Below are positions 47,410-51,769 of a stretch of 51,769 nucleotides of DNA, one piece after another. The notes beneath the pieces are model-generated. The model ran no database searches, had not been told where the DNA came from, and worked only from the letters and a program-made list of their open reading frames with translations. The position numbers were made by a program, and so were the translations under genes. Every line of letters begins with the position of its first letter. The stretch's first letter is position 1. Origin of the DNA: Hyphomicrobiales bacterium (GTDB lineage: Bacteria; Pseudomonadota; Alphaproteobacteria; Rhizobiales; Rhizobiaceae); contig JAJFHU010000044.1 of assembly GCA_021775455.1 (NCBI GenBank), forward strand, positions 1 to 51,769. Reading direction: 5' to 3'.

Positions 47410-48141
47410 TCATAGCATTGCCTTGGCAAGCTTTTCAGCAAATAATTTTTTTGCCAATTCATAAAGCTCGATATCGAATTGAATTCTGTCCTGTATACGC
47501 TCACGAACGAATTTCAGATCTTCATCAATTTCCGGCGCAACATTTTCCTTCCGTGTGCGGAGGAACCGCCAACCAAACGTTTTTTCGCACAATTTAATTG
47601 ATTGGCTGAACTGCTCGGTAATCCCGATGAAGTGAGTTTTCTCAAGATTTTCCTTTGCTAACTCCAAACGCGAGCGATCTGGATTCATCTGGTGGAGAAG
47701 TTTTACTGCTTCATCAATTGACTTGAAAGACAACATCCGGGTTTGAACATTGGTTGTAATGTCTTCCAGGTTTCCGGGCAGTTCCAGCAACTGAGCCATA
47801 GTCTTGTTCGAGTGAGACATACGCTGTATATGGCGAATGTTTGAAATCGCGCGTTCCAGAGGATCACGTAAAAATATCATGGTATTAACATCCGGCGGTA
47901 ACATATCCTTTGCTACATAAGGAAAATGCCCCACCAACAATCGGCACTGATCCAATCGCTCCCGCAATTCACGAACTTGCTCCAGCCGCAGATAGACTCC
48001 TCCATTGGTGAGCAAATCTTTTTCTCCGTTAATGATGTGTTTTTGGCGGAATTTTCCGTACAGCATTCGTCTGAACGAAGTTCCAGCTGTTTTGTGAATG
48101 TGGACAAAAAAGAACCGGCGCTTTTCAGGTAACAGAAACAT
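47410..48141 (-). CDS. sulfotransferase family protein (Sulfotransfer_2 type)
   Basis: The 243-residue protein has the PAPS-binding 5'-phosphosulfate loop HIHKTAGTSFRRM (about 14-26) and the 3'-phosphate motif FLRDPLERAISNIRH (about 89-103), together with a QTRMLSF segment in the middle. This pattern is nearer to carbohydrate sulfotransferases (heparan 2-O type) than to small-molecule enzymes, but it lacks a membrane anchor and is probably cytoplasmic. It starts 17 bases after betA on the same strand, so it likely belongs to the betI-betA operon. The acceptor is unknown. Confidence 0.85.
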   Translation of the reverse strand: MFLLPEKRRFFFVHIHKTAGTSFRRMLYGKFRQKHIINGEKDLLTNGGVYLRLEQVRELRERLDQCRLLVGHFPYVAKDMLPPDVNTMIFLRDPLERAISNIRHIQRMSHSNKTMAQLLELPGNLEDITTNVQTRMLSFKSIDEAVKLLHQMNPDRSRLELAKENLEKTHFIGITEQFSQSIKLCEKTFGWRFLRTRKENVAPEIDEDLKFVRERIQDRIQFDIELYELAKKLFAEKLAKAML

Positions 48142-48158
48142 GCCTGACTTTTTGTCTG

Positions 48159-49835
48159 CTAAGTGGTTTTTGTCAACCGGTCGTTTTTCTTCCAGTCAGG
48201 ATTTATCCAGGGCACATGATTGGACCGCGGCAACGGGTCTTTGCCCATTATGTGATCAGATGCCTTTTCGCCCACCATGATTGAAGGACCATTCAAATTT
48301 CCATTGGTAATCCGCGGGAAAATTGAGCTATCCGCCACCCGAAGATTATCAACGCCTATTACGCGGCACTGCGGGTCGACCACAGAAAATTTGTCCTTGG
48401 CATCACCCATTTTGCATGTACCACAAGGATGATAGGCGCTTTCGGCATGTTCACGAATGAACCCGTCAAATTGTTCGTCACTTTGCACATCGTCACCCGG
48501 TGCCAGTTCCCGACCCCGGTAGACATCAAAAGCTTTTTGGCTAAAAACCTCGCGAGTCAGTCGAATGCAATGACGGAAGTCTGACCAGTCATCCGGATGG
48601 GACATGTAGTTAAAGAAGATTGACGGTGCATCAGCCGGATCAGAAGATTTCAATCGTACATGACCTCGCGACTTGGAACGCATTGGCCCTACATGGGCCT
48701 GAAATCCATGGGACTTTGCAACCACTTTTCCATCGTAGCGAATGGCCACCGGCAGAAAATGGTACTGAACATCCGGATATTCCACACCTGCTTTTGAGCG
48801 CACAAAGGCACAAGCTTCAAAATGGTTGGTTGCTCCAAGACCAGTCTTGAACAACAGCCACTCCGCCCCAATCATGGCTTTGGAAAAGAGCCCAAGTTTC
48901 GAATAAAGTGATACGGGCTGTGTGCACTCCTGCTGAATGTACAACTCAAGATGGTCTTGAAGGTTTTCACCAACTCCCGGCCGATCAGCAACGACCTCAA
49001 TCCCATGTTCCTTCAAATGCGCTTTTGGTCCAACACCTGAGTGCAACAAGAGTTTGGGTGAATTGAATGCAGATGCGGCCAAGATGACTTCCCGATTGGC
49101 GCGAATAAATTGAGACGTCCCCCCACGTTTCAACTCGACGCCAATTGCCCGTTTTCCTTCAAATCGAATTCTCTCGGCCAACCCTTTGACCAAAGTAAGA
49201 TTTTGGCGCTTAAGTGCGGGTTTTAGATAGGCATTCGCGGTAGACCAACGCCTGCCTTTCCATACCGTACGCTCCATGGCACCAAAGCCTTCCTGTCTGG
49301 TGCCATTGTAATCTTCAGTAACACCGAAACCCGCCTGTCGTCCCGCTTCAATGAAGGCATCAAACAATGGAATTTCCCGTTTTCCTCGCGTGACATGCAA
49401 AGGTCCGTTGCTTCCACGAACACCTTCCTCACCCCCATGGGAGGTTTCTAGGCGCTGGTAATAGGGGTGAACATCCGCCCAGCCCCAACCCTTTGCGCCG
49501 GATTCTTCCCAATGGTCAAAGTCTCGGGAGTGTCCCCGTACATAGACCATGCCATTAATCGAGGATGAACCACCAACCACCTTGCCACGTGGAGCCGCCA
49601 GCTGACGACCACCGAGGTATGGTTCAGGCTCCGTTCGATAGCCCCAGTCATAAAGTGACATGTTCATCGGGTAAGAAAGTGCGGATGGCATTTGGATCAG
49701 TGGACCCACATCACTTACGCCGTACTCAATGACAATCACCGAGTTCTTGCCGTCCTCAGACAGACGACTGGCCATCGCTGCCCCTGCAGATCCTGACCCG
49801 ACAATTACGAAGTCTGCTGAATTTGTCTCAATCAT
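48159..49835 (-). CDS. betA: choline dehydrogenase (GMC oxidoreductase)
   Basis: BetA oxidises choline, and often betaine aldehyde, toward glycine betaine with FAD. The 558-residue GMC enzyme has the FAD dinucleotide site [18 protein letters not shown] (about 10-27), [15 protein letters not shown], and the active-site block [13 protein letters not shown] near residue 468, then [19 protein letters not shown]. The ATG at 49835 is chosen since the longest frame begins with TTG. It lies 21 bases downstream of betI. The aldehyde dehydrogenase betB and choline sulfatase betC, usual partners, are absent here. GMC enzymes can act on other alcohols, but betI supports choline. Confidence 0.9.
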   Translation of the reverse strand: MIETNSADFVIVGSGSAGAAMASRLSEDGKNSVIVIEYGVSDVGPLIQMPSALSYPMNMSLYDWGYRTEPEPYLGGRQLAAPRGKVVGGSSSINGMVYVRGHSRDFDHWEESGAKGWGWADVHPYYQRLETSHGGEEGVRGSNGPLHVTRGKREIPLFDAFIEAGRQAGFGVTEDYNGTRQEGFGAMERTVWKGRRWSTANAYLKPALKRQNLTLVKGLAERIRFEGKRAIGVELKRGGTSQFIRANREVILAASAFNSPKLLLHSGVGPKAHLKEHGIEVVADRPGVGENLQDHLELYIQQECTQPVSLYSKLGLFSKAMIGAEWLLFKTGLGATNHFEACAFVRSKAGVEYPDVQYHFLPVAIRYDGKVVAKSHGFQAHVGPMRSKSRGHVRLKSSDPADAPSIFFNYMSHPDDWSDFRHCIRLTREVFSQKAFDVYRGRELAPGDDVQSDEQFDGFIREHAESAYHPCGTCKMGDAKDKFSVVDPQCRVIGVDNLRVADSSIFPRITNGNLNGPSIMVGEKASDHIMGKDPLPRSNHVPWINPDWKKNDRLTKTT

Positions 49836-49856
49836 CAATTTGCCCCAGAAAGTTTC

Positions 49857-50471
49857 TTATTTCTTTAATTCAGGCTGGTGATCAAGCCTTGAATTCACTG
49901 CCAACTGCTTATCAACATAGTCCCGACAAAGTGCGGTTGCTTCTCTTGCCTGCGGTCCCTCTGCGGCAAGGCCATGCCGGATGTAGAGACCATCAATCAT
50001 TGCTCCAAGCCCTTCAGCAATACGGGTTGCATCTTGTTCGGGTACCAATTTTTTCAACGCAAAAAGGAGATTTGACCGGGTTCGACGAGTGTAAATGGAA
50101 AGCAACTTTGCAGGCATTGGAGATGAAAATGCACGGACGTAAAATATGAGCCATGCTGCAACAGTTTTTCGATCAAACTGCTCAGTGGAAAAACTCGCCT
50201 GGATAATTGCATCAATTTTTTCTGCCGGTTTTTCTGCTTCCTTAAGCCGACGCGAGGCATCCTGACCCAGCTCACGCAAAAGGTGGCGCATGGTCTGGTT
50301 GAAAATCTCATCCTTGTCGCCGAAGTAGTGAAATGCCAGCGCCGAAGACATCCCGGCCCGCTTGGCAATATCCTTCACCGTTACATCTAGAGAACCGCGC
50401 TCTCCAATCAACTCTACCGCGGAGTGTATCAATGCATCTCGGCGCTCAGGTTCCGCATAAGGTCTTGCCAT
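49857..50471 (-). CDS. betI: transcriptional repressor BetI (TetR family)
   Basis: BetI represses the choline-glycine betaine genes and lets go in the presence of choline. The 204-residue protein has the TetR helix-turn-helix DVTVKDIAKRAGMSSALAFHYFGDKDEI (ends at about residue 57; motif spelled here in its start and end as VTVKDIAKRAGMS and FHYFGDK) and the BetI-type ligand domain with DGLYIRHGLA. The ATG at 50471 is preferred over the TTG at 50483. A perfect 22-base palindrome overlaps its promoter, so it very likely represses itself and betA. Confidence 0.92.
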   Translation of the reverse strand: MARPYAEPERRDALIHSAVELIGERGSLDVTVKDIAKRAGMSSALAFHYFGDKDEIFNQTMRHLLRELGQDASRRLKEAEKPAEKIDAIIQASFSTEQFDRKTVAAWLIFYVRAFSSPMPAKLLSIYTRRTRSNLLFALKKLVPEQDATRIAEGLGAMIDGLYIRHGLAAEGPQAREATALCRDYVDKQLAVNSRLDHQPELKK

Positions 50472-50488
50472 CTGTCTACTCAATATGG

Positions 50489-50510
50489 ATTAACTGACTA
50501 GTCAGTTAAT
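50489..50510. promoter_or_regulatory. BetI autoregulatory operator (perfect palindrome)
   Basis: ATTAACTGACT and its exact reverse complement are adjacent, giving a perfect 22-base palindrome. It starts 18 bases before the betI ATG and overlaps the -10 element (50508-50513) of the predicted promoter. The ACTGACTAGTCAGT core is the expected TetR-type operator form. Binding by BetI itself is inferred from position. Confidence 0.8.
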
Positions 50511-50535
50511 ATAATGTGCTATAAAAATTTGTAAA
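50508..50535 (-). promoter_or_regulatory. promoter of the betI-betA operon
   Basis: On the minus strand TTTACA (50530-50535) is followed after 16 bases by TATATT (50508-50513), about 37 bases before the betI ATG. The -10 overlaps the palindromic operator, which fits repression by blocking polymerase. Confidence 0.6.
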
Positions 50536-50613
50536 GGGGAATGGGCGGATTTTACTTTGTTGCAATGCTCTTGGGAAGCGATCTTGAAACGTGCGGGAAT
50601 ACAGTCGGCAAGT

Positions 50614-51495
50614 TCAATTTCCACCATGATCATTTGCCAGAATTTCCACCAACGATGTCAGTTCCTTCCCGGAAAGCCCTTCATCTATGCCCCTTTGCGT
50701 CAAATCTCGCATGAGGCGGGGAAACGCATCAGTTGTGCGGGTGGATTCAAATGTATCCATGACATCATTGAGGGCAGACAGATAAACCGACACTGTGGCT
50801 TCAGAGTTTTCATAATCCTGGGTTGGTACCGTGCGCATAAAAAGATCGGCATAATTACCCGCCATATTCAAGGTTACCGGAACCTGCTTGGCAAATGCCT
50901 CCATGGATATGCCTGCTCTCTTGCAAACGGCACCACCGTAAATCAATCCAAACATGAAACCCTGGCGCGCGGTAAACATTGCGGCAAACAACCCAGGCAC
51001 TGCTGCTGCTTCGGTCCCAACATGCTCCGATGCTCCACCCAGTTTCTTGATAATGTTTCCGTAGTCTTCCCACACTTTGGATGGCCCGGCACAAAGGATA
51101 GCGGTGTCTTCTCTTCCAATTCCGGTCGGATAGGCATTGATCATTCCAATTAGCCAATGCGCGCCCGATTCCATCAACATGTTGACTAGGTCGGTCGCTT
51201 CACGTGCACCACCGGTCGAAAGATCAATGATAGTCTTGCCCTCAAGTTTTGAACTCAAAGGGGACAGAACTTCATGGGTTGTCTCATGCGTCTTTATACA
51301 GACAATTGTGGCTGGGCTTGCAGCAACGGCATCCTCAACGGACTCAGCCAAATTTGCCCCGGCTTCAACCAGGTATGACGCCTTGTCACTCGTTCGGTTC
51401 CAAACCGTGACAGGCACACCATTTTTTAATAGAGTTTCAGCAAGTGCAGCACCCATCTTTCCAAGCCCAATGACCGATACCTTTGACATTTTCAT
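50614..51495 (-). CDS. imine reductase-like NAD(P)-dependent oxidoreductase
   Basis: The 293-residue protein has the NADP-binding Rossmann start VSVIGLGKMGAALAETLL with the phosphate-binding WNRTSDKA, and a C-terminal helical domain. It looks like the reductive aminase/imine reductase branch of the beta-hydroxyacid dehydrogenase superfamily: the MINAYPTGIGREDTA segment fits, and the catalytic lysine of hydroxyisobutyrate dehydrogenases is not found (VGTEAAAVPGLFAAMF instead). The natural substrate is unknown. The start may be the second ATG (51489), which has GGAG at better spacing. An IS30 element lies about 55 bases upstream. It precedes betI by 130 bases on the same strand. Confidence 0.85.
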   Translation of the reverse strand: MKMSKVSVIGLGKMGAALAETLLKNGVPVTVWNRTSDKASYLVEAGANLAESVEDAVAASPATIVCIKTHETTHEVLSPLSSKLEGKTIIDLSTGGAREATDLVNMLMESGAHWLIGMINAYPTGIGREDTAILCAGPSKVWEDYGNIIKKLGGASEHVGTEAAAVPGLFAAMFTARQGFMFGLIYGGAVCKRAGISMEAFAKQVPVTLNMAGNYADLFMRTVPTQDYENSEATVSVYLSALNDVMDTFESTRTTDAFPRLMRDLTQRGIDEGLSGKELTSLVEILANDHGGN

Positions 51496-51504
51496 GCTCC
51501 ATTT

Positions 51505-51527
51505 TTCACATTCACATCTGCTGTGAA
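51505..51527. promoter_or_regulatory. TTCACA repeats and inverted repeat before the reductase
   Basis: TTCACA is present twice in direct repeat (51505-51510, 51511-51516) and once inverted as TGTGAA (51522-51527), five bases away. The group lies 10-32 bases before the reductase start, in a short A/T-rich gap. It could be an operator or a translational control element; no regulator can be named. Confidence 0.35.
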
Positions 51528-51572
51528 CAACAGCCTATAGTGAACCGAAGGGTGGTCTCAGTTGATCGACGC

Positions 51573-51606
51573 AACACTTTAATCTTTTTGGAAAAGATGG
51601 AGTGTT
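51573..51606 (+). promoter_or_regulatory. hairpin enclosing the transposase ribosome binding site
   Basis: AACACT (51573-51578) pairs with AGTGTT (51601-51606) and ATCTTTT (51582-51588) with AAAAGAT (51592-51598) around a TGG loop. GGAG (51599-51602), the ribosome binding site of the transposase ATG at 51610, is inside the right arm. Such hairpins in other IS elements block translation of transcripts entering from outside. Confidence 0.6.
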
Positions 51607-51609
51607 ACG

Positions 51610-51769
51610 ATGAAGAGACGAAGCAGACTATATTTTACGAGTGAACAGAAGGCCGAGATTTGGGATCGTTGGCAGCGCGGCTGTTCGATGAGTTCGATTG
51701 GCCGGCTGTTTGAACGGGATTCATCTTCAATTTATCCCCTGCTGTCGCGCACGGGTGGTATTCGTCCAC
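51610..51769 (+). CDS. IS30 family transposase, N-terminal fragment
   Basis: The frame opens MKRRSRLYFTSEQKAEIWDR and continues with a helix-turn-helix (SMSSIGRLFERDSSSIYPLL), which is the DNA-binding N-terminus of IS30-family transposases. The catalytic DDE domain lies beyond the window edge, so whether the gene is intact cannot be told. An RBS-masking hairpin precedes the start. Confidence 0.85.
   Translation, partial: MKRRSRLYFTSEQKAEIWDRWQRGCSMSSIGRLFERDSSSIYPLLSRTGGIRP

Larger units (their letters stand above)
51551..51769 (+). mobile_element. IS30-family insertion sequence, left end (partial)
   Basis: The right edge of the window contains the start of an IS30-type transposase and, upstream, a likely left terminal repeat beginning near GGTGGTCTCAGTTGATCG (about 51551-51578). 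The right end is outside the window, so target duplication and exact boundary cannot be confirmed. Confidence 0.65.

Overview
The window looks like a chromosomal segment of a member of the Alphaproteobacteria, order Hyphomicrobiales (Rhizobiales). This rests on gene order and family membership: prfA-prmC-DUF4167, ptsP-lysC-ubiG, secA-ppiC-argJ-GNAT-mutT, xerD-aroK-aroB, bolA-J domain-cobS-cobT and helicase-S4-fdxA are typical rhizobial neighbourhoods. An alphaproteobacterial type rRNA leader with a GTTCTTTGACA box supports it. The moderate GC, the TRAP transporter and the betaine genes would suit a marine or salt-exposed species, but genus cannot be settled from the sequence alone.

Left edge (1-1063): the 5' part of a 16S rRNA gene on the minus strand, its hairpin-rich leader, a boxA-like antitermination site and a strong rrn promoter. 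Region 1-30 kb is core housekeeping: M23 peptidoglycan hydrolase, clpB with a good heat-shock (RpoH) promoter, the translation termination pair prfA/prmC, ptsP of the nitrogen PTS, aspartokinase, ubiG, a glutaredoxin-nitrilase-DUF1178 cluster, comF, mutT-GNAT-argJ-ppiC, secA, an L,D-transpeptidase lipoprotein, accA, xerD with a 47-residue membrane protein, and the coupled aroK-aroB-corC operon.

Region 30-42.3 kb: bolA diverges from a J-domain gene that precedes cobS and cobT (aerobic cobaltochelatase). Next come two divergent secreted proteins separated by an unusually structured intergenic region, then the queuosine-precursor transporter and rpmB, and a + strand run of a DUF3108 protein, an SUV3-like helicase, an S4 protein and ferredoxin.

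Region 42.3-51.8 kb is accessory: a TRAP transporter membrane pair without its binding protein, glutaryl-CoA dehydrogenase, two EamA exporters, a minus-strand betI-betA-sulfotransferase operon with a near-ideal autoregulatory palindrome, an imine-reductase-like enzyme, and the left end of an IS30-family element cut by the window edge.

I found no CRISPR array, prophage, defence island or clearly new multigene system. The most interesting leads are the structured region 35223-35380, the terminator-like hairpin just before lysC, the sulfotransferase tied to betI-betA, the IS30 hairpin that hides the transposase ribosome binding site, and an orphan Flp-like pilin.
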